Source: JBBIQS01 sp037442205
Lineage (GTDB): Bacteria > Myxococcota > Myxococcia > Myxococcales > UBA5297
Assembly (NCBI GenBank): GCA_037442205.1
Contig: JBBIQS010000054.1
Span: 1-56,825, forward strand
DNA: 56,825 nucleotides
Reading direction: 5' to 3'
The translations under genes and the position numbers were made by a program. A model generated the notes under the pieces. The model had not been told where the DNA came from. It saw nothing but the letters and a program-made list of their open reading frames with translations, and did no database searches. Below, piece by piece: positions 33,522-42,289 of this stretch; position 1 is the first letter of the stretch; every line of letters starts with the position of its first letter.

Positions 33522-34910
33522 CTACGGGTGATTAGAGGTCTCCGAATGGAGCCGGCGGAGATGGGCTGGAAGAATGAAGAGGAAAGGCAGCACGGAGAAG
33601 AGGAGGAGTCCTAATGTTGTTGCTGCGGCGATACCCTCGAGTCCGAAATTGTGGCCCAACGTCAGCTTGAGCAGGAGGGTGAGCGTCGCCGTCGCAATGC
33701 CGCAGATGACCTGTGGCTTGAGGATTCCCAGGCCATTCATGACTGTGCCCAGCGCCGATGATAGGGCGAATGCCACGGTGAATGCTGCTAGCCAGAGCAG
33801 GAGGCTCGTGGAGGGGGGGCTCTGGAGTCCGGCCCAAATCCGAACGAGCCAAGGGCCGGCAAACACGAGGGGCAAGGATACTGCTAGGGCGGTCCCGACC
33901 ACGGCGATGGAGGAATAGCGGAGCGCCTTCCTGATCCAAGCGAAATCTCCGCGCGCTCGTGCTTCTCCATAGGCGGGCCAAAGGGGGCCCACGGCGAGAC
34001 CAATGGCTACGGTCGCGAGCGAGAAAAGCCGGGAGGGAACTGCGAGTGCGGTGACTGACTCGACGCCGAGGAGGCGGCTGACGATGAGATTGTCGGATGA
34101 GAAGATCAGTGCCGTGCATATCTGCAGTACGAAGAACATCGCCCCCTCTCTCAGGAGCAATCGGGCGGTGGCAGGGTGGACAAGGGCCCACCGGGGTCGT
34201 GCCCAGTCATGGCGCCGCGCGAGCAGCACGAGGTTGGCTGCCTGGACGATGAGAGGAGCCCCGAAATAGCCCAATACCAGCCAAGGAAGTCTCAGCGACA
34301 GGGCGACGCCTCCGAGGAGCGCGACAAAGGAGGCCAGGTTCGCTGCTGCGGACCACAGCTGCGACCCTGCGCTGTACTGGAGCCCCAGCTGCACTCGCTG
34401 TGCGATGCCCAACGGCATGGCGACCGCGAGACAGCCGGAGAAGGCACCAAGTGCGAGCGTGATGCTCCTCGCGGAGGTAACGGAGGACCCGCCGAATACG
34501 GTCAAGACATCCGAGGTGCCAACGAAGATGGCGAAGAAGATGGGAGGGAGTACCGACAGCGCTGCCAAGAGTGCCGCAGTGCTGCTGACGTACTGAGCAG
34601 CTCGAGCTCGGTCCTCGCCGGCACGGGTCGATGCCAAGGCGTTGACGAGCCCGTTGCCTAGGCCGAGATCGGAAAAAGAGAAGAGTGCGGAGAGCGATGT
34701 GATTGTTGCCCAAATCCCGAACTCGACCGGACCCAAATATCGCAAGACTATGGGGATAGAGACGAGGTTCGTCGCTACCGCTGTACCGCGTGCGAACACG
34801 CCGGCCGCGGTTCCAGACAGCGCGCGGCGAAAGCGGGCCCGGGAGCGGACCTGCTCCTCGAGGGCTGCCTCGGTTGGTGCCGCGGGGGCCGCTGCAGGCA
34901 TGGAACTCAT
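33522..34910 (-). CDS. Wzx-type polysaccharide flippase
   Basis: A 462-aa membrane protein of the MOP/MATE-like flippase superfamily with about 12-14 hydrophobic segments. The N-terminal TM pair contains the typical GPVEFGIWATITSLSALFSFSDLGLGNGLVNALA region (about 59-92), a hallmark of Wzx proteins; central IFSSDNLIVSRLLG (about 270) is the counterpart in the second half. It should carry lipid-linked oligosaccharide units from the cytoplasmic to the periplasmic face. The Ala/Pro-rich first 30 residues are cytoplasmic. ATG 34910 overlaps the GT2 stop as ATGA. Presence of a flippase and a ligase/polymerase indicates a Wzx/Wzy-type pathway rather than an ABC exporter. Confidence 0.87.
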   Translation of the reverse strand: MSSMPAAAPAAPTEAALEEQVRSRARFRRALSGTAAGVFARGTAVATNLVSIPIVLRYLGPVEFGIWATITSLSALFSFSDLGLGNGLVNALASTRAGEDRARAAQYVSSTAALLAALSVLPPIFFAIFVGTSDVLTVFGGSSVTSARSITLALGAFSGCLAVAMPLGIAQRVQLGLQYSAGSQLWSAAANLASFVALLGGVALSLRLPWLVLGYFGAPLIVQAANLVLLARRHDWARPRWALVHPATARLLLREGAMFFVLQICTALIFSSDNLIVSRLLGVESVTALAVPSRLFSLATVAIGLAVGPLWPAYGEARARGDFAWIRKALRYSSIAVVGTALAVSLPLVFAGPWLVRIWAGLQSPPSTSLLLWLAAFTVAFALSSALGTVMNGLGILKPQVICGIATATLTLLLKLTLGHNFGLEGIAAATTLGLLLFSVLPFLFILPAHLRRLHSETSNHP

Positions 34911-35773
34911 CCTGAGAACGGCGCGCGGGCAATGGCCAGAGCGCTGGAGGCCAATGTTCTGGGAAGACCGCCTATCCCGGTGCCGAGCAGTTCACGCTGA
35001 CGGAACCGAAGGCCGTAGAGGGTCATTAGGACAACCTGCTGCAGCGGGATATGGCGGAAGGTGTGCGGGCCTCTCTTCTCTCGCATACCCAGCATCGCGC
35101 CTGAGTGAAGAAGGAACGGTCCGGTAACGGAGGCCCGCCGAGCGAACGCGTACACGTGAGCGAAGTCGGAGCGCCTGAGTAGGTCGAAATCCTCCATGCT
35201 AAAAGCGGCCCGGGAATAAATGACTGCCGGAAGCCACGTGTGGGCCATGAAGAGCGGGAACAGCGGGCCTGTGCAGGCTCGGACGAACCCAGCGTAGGAA
35301 GGAAAGACCTCGATCTTCGGACGATCGATCCGGAGCGGCTCGGGGTCCATATGCAGGACACGGACTCCATCGAGCAGCAGCGTCATTCCTGGCTGATATT
35401 CGGCTAGAGTGCTGACAACTTCGGAGACGGCATTGGGCGCGAGGAGATCATCATCTCCGATAACCCATAGGTACTGGCCTCTCGAAGAAGCGACGCACGA
35501 GCGGTAGTTCGCAGTGAAGCCGATGTTCTGAGGATGTCGCTGATAGCGCAAGAATGGCGCCTGCGGTTCCTTTGATCGGACAAGGGCTGGGGTCCAATCG
35601 GGCGAGCCATTGTCCGACACCAACAGTTCGACGACTCCGGAAGTCTTTCCAAGGTTTGATATTTCTGGAATCAGCTGCTCTAGCAGAGTTTCCAAGAATT
35701 GGGCTCGGGAATATGTTGGCACGCAAATCGACAGCAGGGGGGACGAGCTGGATGACGTGGCTGCGCGAGTCAT
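34907..35773 (-). CDS. GT2-family glycosyltransferase
   Basis: A 288-aa GT-A enzyme. After a Ser-rich start it has LLSICVPTYSRAQFLETLLEQL, LLVSDNGSPDWT, RHPQNIGFTANYRSCVASSRGQYLWVIGDDDLL (DxD-type GDDD at about 105-108). The C-terminal third differs from the two other GT2 enzymes in the cluster and includes PSYAGFVRACTGPLFPLFMAHTW. It overlaps the flippase (4 bp) downstream and the acyltransferase (4 bp, ATGA) upstream, so all three are translationally linked. Donor and acceptor unknown. Confidence 0.86.
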   Translation of the reverse strand: MTRAATSSSSSPLLSICVPTYSRAQFLETLLEQLIPEISNLGKTSGVVELLVSDNGSPDWTPALVRSKEPQAPFLRYQRHPQNIGFTANYRSCVASSRGQYLWVIGDDDLLAPNAVSEVVSTLAEYQPGMTLLLDGVRVLHMDPEPLRIDRPKIEVFPSYAGFVRACTGPLFPLFMAHTWLPAVIYSRAAFSMEDFDLLRRSDFAHVYAFARRASVTGPFLLHSGAMLGMREKRGPHTFRHIPLQQVVLMTLYGLRFRQRELLGTGIGGLPRTLASSALAIARAPFSG

Positions 35774-36396
35774 GGCGTGCCCCCGAGAGGCGTCGGTGTA
35801 GGAACCTTCCGCAGAAAGCGCGCAGGGTTTCCGGCCCAGACTTCGCCTTCTGGGATGTCCCGCGTCACCACAGAGCCCGCTCCAATAACGGATTCGTCGC
35901 CGATGGTAACTCCCTTTGTGATGATTGAGCCCCCGCCAATGAACACGTTGCGTCCAATCTTGATGGGACGAGAGCGGATCGCAGTGGCTACGTCGGGATT
36001 TCTCTGCGAGGCGGCGAGGGGGTGAAAGTCGGAGTCGTAGATTCTCGTGCCTCCGCCGATGAGCGTTCGCTCTCCGATAGAGATCTCGGTCCAGCAATAT
36101 ATTTCAGTATTTGAGAGGCCCACCCAGTCTGCAATGCTCAGCTTCGCGCCTTTTCGGACGGTGATTGAAGTCTGGGTCGAACCGCCCACAGGGTTGAAGC
36201 TGGGGCCGGAGGCGATCTTGCAGTGATTCCCGATGGTGAGCGATCCGAGGATGTCTAGCTTTACCGGACCGGCGATCGAAAGGTCGGTACCGTAGTTCGC
36301 TTCGTTCAGCCGCAAAACAAGGCGGCCTTGCGTGCTCCAGAAGGACTGCAGGGAGCGCTGAACCGCACGTTTCAATGCTTTGTAGGGAAGAAGCAT
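35770..36396 (-). CDS. Left-handed beta-helix (hexapeptide) acyltransferase
   Basis: A 208-aa O- or N-acetyltransferase of the WcaF/maltose-acetyltransferase type. After a basic amphipathic N-terminal helix (about 1-30), hexapeptide repeats run from about 45 to 185 (LTIGNHCKIA, ISIGERTLIGGG, IKIGRNVFIGGGSIITKGVTIGDESVIGAGSVV). The catalytic His lies in SDFHPL (about 124), and the acetyl-CoA site forms at the GAGSVVTRDIPEGEVWAGNPARFLR end. It probably acetylates a sugar of the O-unit. It starts 13 bases after the epimerase gene and overlaps the GT2 gene. Confidence 0.87.
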   Translation of the reverse strand: MLLPYKALKRAVQRSLQSFWSTQGRLVLRLNEANYGTDLSIAGPVKLDILGSLTIGNHCKIASGPSFNPVGGSTQTSITVRKGAKLSIADWVGLSNTEIYCWTEISIGERTLIGGGTRIYDSDFHPLAASQRNPDVATAIRSRPIKIGRNVFIGGGSIITKGVTIGDESVIGAGSVVTRDIPEGEVWAGNPARFLRKVPTPTPLGGTP

Positions 36397-36409
36397 GGGC
36401 TATGAAGGC

Positions 36410-37378
36410 TCAGGAATGGCCAAGGCCGAGTGCGCAGCTTGTCTGGGTAGAGTGGGAGGTGTGGCTTAGGGCGGTCCAGGTAAGGCTCAGGCCCTCGCTG
36501 GGCGGAGTCGTAGCCGCCCAGCCAAGGACGAAAGCAGCAAGGCCGGGATTGCCCAGGAGAATTTGGGGCTCATAGCCCGGCAGCGGCGAGGCTCCGGTGA
36601 AGTTGTAGGCAAAATCGGGCTTGCCGACAGTGACTGCGGCTAGCCTTGCCGCTTCCGCCAGGGTAGTTCCCCGCCCAGAGGCCAGGTTCAAGGACTCCTG
36701 CGGCAGCGCTGAACCGGAGACTACGAGCTTGGCAGCGCTGACGATCCCCGACGCCGCGTCGTCGACGTAGACGAAATCGCGAGTGTTCAGAGCGTTTCCG
36801 AACCTGTTCTCGGCCAGTCCTCTCGGGGCGAGAAGAGCACTGGGAATGAACCGAGCGTGGTTTTCCCCCGGACCGTAGAGGTGGAACGGTCGAAGGGTTA
36901 GGGTGGGAATGCCAGGGCGCTTGTTGTGCTGAAAGAGCTGCCAGCTATGCACCTTGGCTTTGGCGTACTCGGTGGCAGGTACCAACGGATGCGTCTCGGC
37001 AATGGGCTTATCCGAAGGAGCATATTCGAAGCAGGACCCAATCCAGACGACTGGAACGGAATGGGCGCGGGTGATCTGCGCGAGGGCTTGAGCCGCGGCG
37101 CAGGCTTCGCCAACCAGGTCGCCGGTGGGGGCCATTCGAGAAACGCCTGGAGCGGCACAGTGGATGACGGCATCCGGGCGCTCGCGACTGCAGAGTTGCT
37201 GGAGGCGATCAGCGTCTCGTACGTCCAGCTGGAGGTAGCGGAAGAGTTCGGCCGAGTCGGGTGGCGGGGTGGTTGATGGCGACCGGCCGACGGCTAGGAC
37301 ATCGATCTTCTCTCTGCTCGCCGCAATAGCCACTCGCCGGCCGAGGAATCCTGCTCCTCCTGTGATCAGGACTCGCAT
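36410..37378 (-). CDS. NAD(P)-dependent sugar epimerase/reductase, candidate final step of CDP-dideoxyhexose synthesis
   Basis: A 322-aa extended short-chain dehydrogenase. It has the N-terminal VLITGGAGFLGRRVA, then LDVRDADRL, VIHCAAPG, IGSCFEY and the catalytic YAKAK (about 139-143), with the substrate loop RPFHLYGPGE. The last 15 residues (HTSHSTQTSCALGLGHS) are unusual. Because it lies 3 bases after rfbH, it is the natural candidate for a CDP-paratose or CDP-abequose synthase-like reductase working on the 3,6-dideoxy-4-keto sugar made by RfbF-G-H. The sequence alone does not fix the product; other dideoxy or branched sugars are possible. Confidence 0.78.
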   Translation of the reverse strand: MRVLITGGAGFLGRRVAIAASREKIDVLAVGRSPSTTPPPDSAELFRYLQLDVRDADRLQQLCSRERPDAVIHCAAPGVSRMAPTGDLVGEACAAAQALAQITRAHSVPVVWIGSCFEYAPSDKPIAETHPLVPATEYAKAKVHSWQLFQHNKRPGIPTLTLRPFHLYGPGENHARFIPSALLAPRGLAENRFGNALNTRDFVYVDDAASGIVSAAKLVVSGSALPQESLNLASGRGTTLAEAARLAAVTVGKPDFAYNFTGASPLPGYEPQILLGNPGLAAFVLGWAATTPPSEGLSLTWTALSHTSHSTQTSCALGLGHS

Positions 37379-37381
37379 GGG

Positions 37382-38740
37382 CTATTTCACCAGGCTCCGA
37401 ATCGCGCGAACGATCTGCTCTCTCGCCGCCGCCTTGAGCCCCGGATAAACCCCGAACCAGAAGAAATCCGCCATGATCCGGTCGGTGTTCGTCAGCTCGC
37501 CCACCACGCGGTAGGGCATCGGACTCCCGGAGGCCTTTGCCAGGTCCCGCAACTTGGTCAGCGCCGGCTGCCGCACCAAGTTGCCGGCGAACAGCATGCG
37601 GGTCTGGATCTTGTTGGCCTCCAAGTGCCGTACCAGGGCATCGCGGGTGAAGGGCGCCCCCGGCCGCACCATGACCGTGAAGCCGAACCAGCTCGGCTCC
37701 GAGCCGGCGGTGGCCTCGGGGAGGACCAGGAACTCCTCCAGGTCGGCGAGCTCCTTGCGGAAGTAGGCCCAGTTCTCGCGGCGCGCGGCCACGAACGCGT
37801 CCAGCTTCTCCAACTGCGCCACGCCGACCGAGGCCTGCAGATCGGTCATCTTCAGGTTGTAGCCGAGGTGGCCATAGACGTACTTGTGGTCGTAGCCCCT
37901 GGGCAGCTCTCCGAGCTGCCAGTCGAAGCGCTTGCCGCAGGTATTGTCGATGCCCGACTGGCACCAGCAGTCCCGGCCCCAGTCGCGCAGGCTCTCCACC
38001 ACTGTCTTCATCGCGTCGTCGCGGCACAGCACCGCTCCGCCCTCGCCGGTGGTCATGTGGTGCGGCGGGTAGAAGCTCAGCGTCGCCAGATCCCCGAAGG
38101 TCCCGGTCTTGCGCCCCTGGTAGAGCGAGCCGGCGGCGTCGCAGTTGTCCTCGATCAGCCACAGGTCGTGCTTCTTGCAGAAGGCGACCACCGCGTCGAG
38201 GTCGAAGGGATTGCCCAGGGTGTGGGCCACCATCACCGCCCGGGTCCTGGGCGAGCGGGCCTCCTCCAGGCGCGAGACGTCGAGGTTGTAGGTGGGGATG
38301 GTCACGTCCACGAACACCGGGACCGCCCCGTGCTGGATGATTGGCGCCACCGTGGTTGGGAAGCCGGCGGCGACGGTGATCACCTCGTCGCCCGGCTTGA
38401 GCCGTCGCTCGCCCCAGGTCGGGCTGGCGATGGCCGCCACCGCCAGCAGGTTCGCCGAGCTGCCGCTGTTCACCAGCCGGGCGTGGCTCACCCCGTACCA
38501 TCGCGCCAGCTCGGTCTCGAGCTTGCGGTGCCAGCGGCCGGCGGTCAGCCAGAACTCCAGCGCCGCCTCCGTCAGGTTGAGCATCTCCCGCTCGTCGTAG
38601 ACCCGGCCGGCGTACTTGATGGCGGTCTTGCCGGGTTCGAACGCCTGCTCTTCGGCGAGGCGCAGCTCGGCCAGGCGCTTCACGCGCTCGAGGATCTCGG
38701 TCTTGAGCTGCTGCTCGAGGGCTTTGTTCTGGTCGCTCAC
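37382..38740 (-). CDS. rfbH: CDP-4-keto-6-deoxy-D-glucose-3-dehydrase (E1)
   Basis: It removes the C3 hydroxyl of CDP-4-keto-6-deoxyglucose using PMP and a [2Fe-2S] cluster. The 452 aa are full length. PLP-fold motifs are NSGSSANLLAVAAI (91-104) and GFPTTVAPIIQHG. The usual active-site Lys is replaced by His in LSFYPPHHMTTGEGG (H227/H228), as known for E1. Cysteines C200, C258, C260 and C268 show the exact C-x57-C-x1-C-x7-C spacing described for the E1 iron-sulfur site. It starts at GTG 38740, overlapping the rfbG stop as GTGA. The E3 reductase that feeds it electrons is not in the window. Confidence 0.95.
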   Translation of the reverse strand: MSDQNKALEQQLKTEILERVKRLAELRLAEEQAFEPGKTAIKYAGRVYDEREMLNLTEAALEFWLTAGRWHRKLETELARWYGVSHARLVNSGSSANLLAVAAIASPTWGERRLKPGDEVITVAAGFPTTVAPIIQHGAVPVFVDVTIPTYNLDVSRLEEARSPRTRAVMVAHTLGNPFDLDAVVAFCKKHDLWLIEDNCDAAGSLYQGRKTGTFGDLATLSFYPPHHMTTGEGGAVLCRDDAMKTVVESLRDWGRDCWCQSGIDNTCGKRFDWQLGELPRGYDHKYVYGHLGYNLKMTDLQASVGVAQLEKLDAFVAARRENWAYFRKELADLEEFLVLPEATAGSEPSWFGFTVMVRPGAPFTRDALVRHLEANKIQTRMLFAGNLVRQPALTKLRDLAKASGSPMPYRVVGELTNTDRIMADFFWFGVYPGLKAAAREQIVRAIRSLVK

Positions 38741-39903
38741 GTCGAGGCTCTCAGGGGTGCGGTGCGCCGCGAAGCGGACTCCTCTACGGAGACCTGGGCG
38801 TCGGCCATGTAGTCACGGATCTGCGCGCGGGCGAGCGCCTGCAGCTCTTGCCCGGTGGCCCCGTCATGGTGTGCGCGGTACCAGCTCACCGTCCGCGCGA
38901 TGGTCTCGGCAAAGCTCCAGCGCGGGCTCCAGCCAAGCCGAGCGTTGGACTTCTCGATGCTCAGCCGCAGCAGGCCCGCCTCATGCGGCGCCGCCGGGTC
39001 GTGCCGGTCATCCCAGCTGCCTTCCCCCCAGTCGCGAATCAGGGTCTCGACCAACTCGCGCACCGGGACGGCGGCCTCCACCCGCGGACCGAAGTTCCAG
39101 GCCTCGCAGTGGTCCGCCGCCTTGGCACCGCTGCTCCCCGAAAGCCGCGCGCCGAGCAGCAGGTAGCCGCCCAGAGGCTCGAGCACGTGCTGCCAGGGGC
39201 GCACCGAGGCCGGGTTGCGCACCTGGATGGCGCGCTTGGCAGCCAGCGACTGGATGCAGTCGGGGACGATGCGATCGCGCGCCCAGTCTCCGCCGCCGAC
39301 GACGTTGCCGGCGCGGGCAGTAGCCAGCGCGATTCCGTGCTGCGACAGCCGCGCCGGGGGGAAGAAGCTGCGCCGGTAGCTCGCCGCCACCAGTTCTGAA
39401 GCCCCCTTGCTCATCGAGTAGACGTCGTGCCCGCCCATCGGGTCTTCTTCCCGATAGCCATACGACCACTCGCGGTTCTCGTAGCACTTGTCGCTGGTGA
39501 CCACGACCACCGCGCAGGGGCGGCCGGCCTGGCGCACCGCCTCGAGCAGGTTGGCGGTGCCCATCACGTTGGTGGAGAGTGTCCCGAGGGGATCCTCGTA
39601 GCTGCGGCGCACCAGCGGTTGGGCGGCGAGGTGGAAGACGAAGTCCGGCTTCGCGTTCGTCACCGCCGCCTGCAGCCGGGCGGTGTCGCGGATGTCCGCC
39701 ACCTGGTGGCGGCACAGCCTGGCGAGCTGGGCGGTCTCGAAGAAGCTGGGCTGGGTGTCGGGCGCCAGGGCGTAGCCGAAGATCTCGGCTCCCAGGTCGT
39801 GGAGCCACAGCGTCAGCCAGCTTCCCTTGAAGCCGGTGTGACCGGTCAGCAGGACGCGCTTGCCGGCGTAGGTCTGGCGCAGCTCCGCGACCGTGGGGGA
39901 CAT
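38737..39903 (-). CDS. rfbG: CDP-glucose 4,6-dehydratase
   Basis: It converts CDP-glucose to CDP-4-keto-6-deoxyglucose with bound NAD+. It is a 388-aa extended short-chain dehydrogenase with VLLTGHTGFKGSWLTLWL at the N terminus, typical of this enzyme rather than the dTDP version, then FHLAAQPLVRRSYEDPLGT, VVVTSDKCYEN, the catalytic YSMSK (about 173-177), and ATARAGNVVGGGDWARDRIVPD. ATG 39903 overlaps the rfbF stop by one base (TGATG). It sits between rfbF and rfbH in pathway order. C-terminal residues after about 370 are variable. Confidence 0.95.
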   Translation of the reverse strand: MSPTVAELRQTYAGKRVLLTGHTGFKGSWLTLWLHDLGAEIFGYALAPDTQPSFFETAQLARLCRHQVADIRDTARLQAAVTNAKPDFVFHLAAQPLVRRSYEDPLGTLSTNVMGTANLLEAVRQAGRPCAVVVVTSDKCYENREWSYGYREEDPMGGHDVYSMSKGASELVAASYRRSFFPPARLSQHGIALATARAGNVVGGGDWARDRIVPDCIQSLAAKRAIQVRNPASVRPWQHVLEPLGGYLLLGARLSGSSGAKAADHCEAWNFGPRVEAAVPVRELVETLIRDWGEGSWDDRHDPAAPHEAGLLRLSIEKSNARLGWSPRWSFAETIARTVSWYRAHHDGATGQELQALARAQIRDYMADAQVSVEESASRRTAPLRAST

Positions 39904-40685
39904 CACCAGCTCCTCCAGGGTGCCCGCCCCTTGGCCCACAGGTCATTGAGCAAGGTGTACTCGCGGAAGGTGTCCATCGGCTGCCAGAAGCCTTCGTGGG
40001 GGAAGGCGACCAGCTCGCCGTCGCGGGCCAGCTTCTGCATCGGCTCGCGCTCGAGGATGGTCCGCGAATCGGCCCCCAAGTAGTCCCAGATGCGAGTGGA
40101 ATCGCAGACGAAGAAGCCGCCGTTGATGAAGCCTGCCGAGGCCTGCGGCTTCTCGTTGAACTCGCGGACGAGGTTGCCGTCGGTGCGCATTTCGCCGAAC
40201 CGGCCGGCGGGGCGGACGGCGGCCACGGTGGCCGCCTTGCCGTGCTCCCGATGGAAGGCGATCGACTTCCCTATGTCGATGTCCGAGACGCCGTCGCCGT
40301 AGGTGAGCAGGAACAATCCGTCGTTCTCCACGTGCCGCCGGATGGCCGCCACTCGTCCTGCTGTCATCGTCTCCTCGCCGGTCTCGGCAAGGGTGACCGT
40401 CCAGTCCTCTTCGTCGTGGCGCCCGTGGAACTTGACCGAGTTCTTATTCCCCAAGGTCAGGGTGACGTCGGTCGTCATCGCCTGATAGTTGAGGAAGAAC
40501 TCCTTGATCAGCCAGCCCTTGTAGCCGAGGCAGAGCACGAACTCCTTGATGCCGTGCGCGGCGTACATCTTCATGATGTGCCAGACGATCGGCTTGCCGC
40601 CGATGGGCAGCATCGGCTTCGGCAGCAGCTCGTTGGCGTCGCGGATGCGAGTGCCCTGTCCTCCGCACAGAATCACTGCCTTCAT
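39903..40685 (-). CDS. rfbF: Glucose-1-phosphate cytidylyltransferase
   Basis: It makes CDP-glucose from CTP and glucose-1-phosphate, the first step of the pathway. The 260 aa are full length. The nucleotidyltransferase signature is MKAVILCGGQGTRIRDANE with the catalytic PKPMLPIGGKPI (about 23-34); TYGDGVSDIDIG carries the metal-binding Asp; FNEKPQ, INGGFFV and GFWQPMDTFREY complete the family pattern. ATG 40685 is preferred: GAGG lies 7 bases upstream, while the in-frame GTG at 40691 has no site. rfbF, rfbG, rfbH and the epimerase are tightly coupled and should be one operon. Confidence 0.95.
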   Translation of the reverse strand: MKAVILCGGQGTRIRDANELLPKPMLPIGGKPIVWHIMKMYAAHGIKEFVLCLGYKGWLIKEFFLNYQAMTTDVTLTLGNKNSVKFHGRHDEEDWTVTLAETGEETMTAGRVAAIRRHVENDGLFLLTYGDGVSDIDIGKSIAFHREHGKAATVAAVRPAGRFGEMRTDGNLVREFNEKPQASAGFINGGFFVCDSTRIWDYLGADSRTILEREPMQKLARDGELVAFPHEGFWQPMDTFREYTLLNDLWAKGRAPWRSW

Positions 40686-40701
40686 CTGCACACCTCGTCC
40701 T

Positions 40702-42036
40702 CTACGCCTTCACCACCCGCGGCGCCCCCGGCTCCAGCCCGAGCCCAGCCAGCACGTTCCGGGTGTCGATCACCACCTTGGCCTGCCGGTACAGCTCCGG
40801 GTTCTTGAACTCCTCGTGGGCGGCCATGACCACCACCGCGTCGTACTTGGCGAACTCCTCACCGGTGCACGGCACCGAGTGCAGGCTCAGGTTGTGCTTC
40901 CTGGTCTGGTGGGTGAACGGGATGTACGGGTCGCAGTACGAGATGCTGGCCCCACGTTGGCGCAGCATGTCGATCACTTCGTACGAGGGTGACTCGCGGT
41001 CGTCGTCGACATTGGCCTTGTAGGCCATACCCAGGATCAAGATCCGTGAGCCGTTGACGCACTTGCGATCCTGGTTGAGCGCCATCGAGACCCTGTTGAC
41101 CACGTGGCGCGGCATCTCGGTGTTGATCTCGCCGGCCAGCTTGATGAACCGGGTGAAGAAGCCGTGCTCGGCCGCCTTCCACGACAGGTAGAACGGGTCG
41201 AGCGGGATGCAGTGCCCGCCCAGCCCGGGGCCGGGATAGAAGGGCATGAAGCCGAACGGCTTGGTCTTCGCCGCCTCAATCACTTCCCAGATGTCGATGC
41301 CCATCCGCTCGAACATCGTCTTCAGCTCGTTCACCAGCGCGATGTTCACCGAGCGGAACACGTTCTCCAGCAGCTTGGCCGATTCGGCCACCTTGGCGTT
41401 GGCCACCGGCACCACCCGGTCCAGCACCGACGCGTACATCGCCACCGCCGCCTCGGTCGACTGGGGATTCACCCCGCCGACCAGCTTGGGCGTGTTCTTG
41501 GTGGAGAAGCTCTTGTTGCCCGGATCCTCGCGCTCCGGCGAGAACGCCAGCAGAAACTGGTCCGGGCAGCGCAACCCAGTATCCTCCAGGATCGGCCGCA
41601 CCTCGTCGTCGGTGGTCCCGGGGTAGGTGGTCGACTCCAGCACCACCAGCTGCCCCGGCCGCAGCCGGTGGGCGATCGCCCGCGCGGTGTTGTGGATGTA
41701 GGAGTTGTCCGGCTCGCGGTGCTTGCCCAGCGGCGTCGGCACGCAGATGAAGATCGCGTCGGCCTGGTCCAGCCGGTCGAAGTCCGCCGAGGCGCTCAGC
41801 TTCCCCGACTTGACCGCCTTGGTCACTCGCTCGGCCCCGAGGTGGCGGATGTACGACTCGCCCCGGTTGATGGCCTCGACCTTGTGCGGGTCCACGTCGA
41901 ACCCGGTCACCTGGAATCCGCCCTCGGCGAACACCAGCGCCAGCGGCAGGCCGACGTAGCCCTGCCCGATCACCGCGATGTGCGCGCTGCGATCGGCCGC
42001 TTTGCTGACCAGCATCGAGGTGAGGTCGTTTCTCAT
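40702..42036 (-). CDS. Nucleotide-sugar dehydrogenase (UDP-N-acetylglucosamine/mannosamine dehydrogenase type)
   Basis: A 444-aa NAD-dependent four-electron dehydrogenase. It has HIAVIGQGYVGLPLALVFAEGGF near the N terminus, FICVPTPLG, ESTTYPGTTDDEV and the catalytic C276 in PGLGGHCIPLDP. The GGHCIPLDP form, with the VFRSVNIALVNEL segment, is that of the UDP-HexNAc dehydrogenases (WbpA/WecC), unlike the GGSCFPKD form of ugd at 14795. It would supply an N-acetylhexosaminuronic acid to the glycan. I start at ATG 42036, where homologues begin (MRNDL); an in-frame ATG at 42072 has no good ribosome site. It lies 17 bases before rfbF. Confidence 0.9.
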   Translation of the reverse strand: MRNDLTSMLVSKAADRSAHIAVIGQGYVGLPLALVFAEGGFQVTGFDVDPHKVEAINRGESYIRHLGAERVTKAVKSGKLSASADFDRLDQADAIFICVPTPLGKHREPDNSYIHNTARAIAHRLRPGQLVVLESTTYPGTTDDEVRPILEDTGLRCPDQFLLAFSPEREDPGNKSFSTKNTPKLVGGVNPQSTEAAVAMYASVLDRVVPVANAKVAESAKLLENVFRSVNIALVNELKTMFERMGIDIWEVIEAAKTKPFGFMPFYPGPGLGGHCIPLDPFYLSWKAAEHGFFTRFIKLAGEINTEMPRHVVNRVSMALNQDRKCVNGSRILILGMAYKANVDDDRESPSYEVIDMLRQRGASISYCDPYIPFTHQTRKHNLSLHSVPCTGEEFAKYDAVVVMAAHEEFKNPELYRQAKVVIDTRNVLAGLGLEPGAPRVVKA

Positions 42037-42212
42037 TCCCTGGCTGCGCTCCCGAGACTGTTGCCCGTTCATTGCTGTGGTGTCCGTACGCCCGGAAGTC
42101 CGTCTCCGAGTCCTGTCTCTGAGCTTCCTCTTCCTGCTGCTGAGCGCCTCAGCCTCTGCCTGGGCGTGGACGGCCGCGGTCCTTGTGCTCCCTACTTCAC
42201 CGCTGCCGAGTC

Positions 42213-42288
42213 GGTGCCGCCTGCATCGCGCCGGCCCCTCCCTGTCGGTCAGGGTTCGTTGGCGGTGCCGGCTGGCGCCGGGACTCCA
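42213..42288 (-). repeat. Stem-loop repeat R1, 3' of the BY-kinase gene
   Basis: A 76-bp element directly after the kinase stop codon. It matches R2 (44589-44664) at about 92 percent by eye. On the minus strand it holds a CCGGC...GCCGG stem and a CCCTG-ACCGA-CAGGG hairpin. Its position just past a stop codon suggests a terminator or transcript-stabilising element. Confidence 0.65.
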
Positions 42289-42289
42289 A

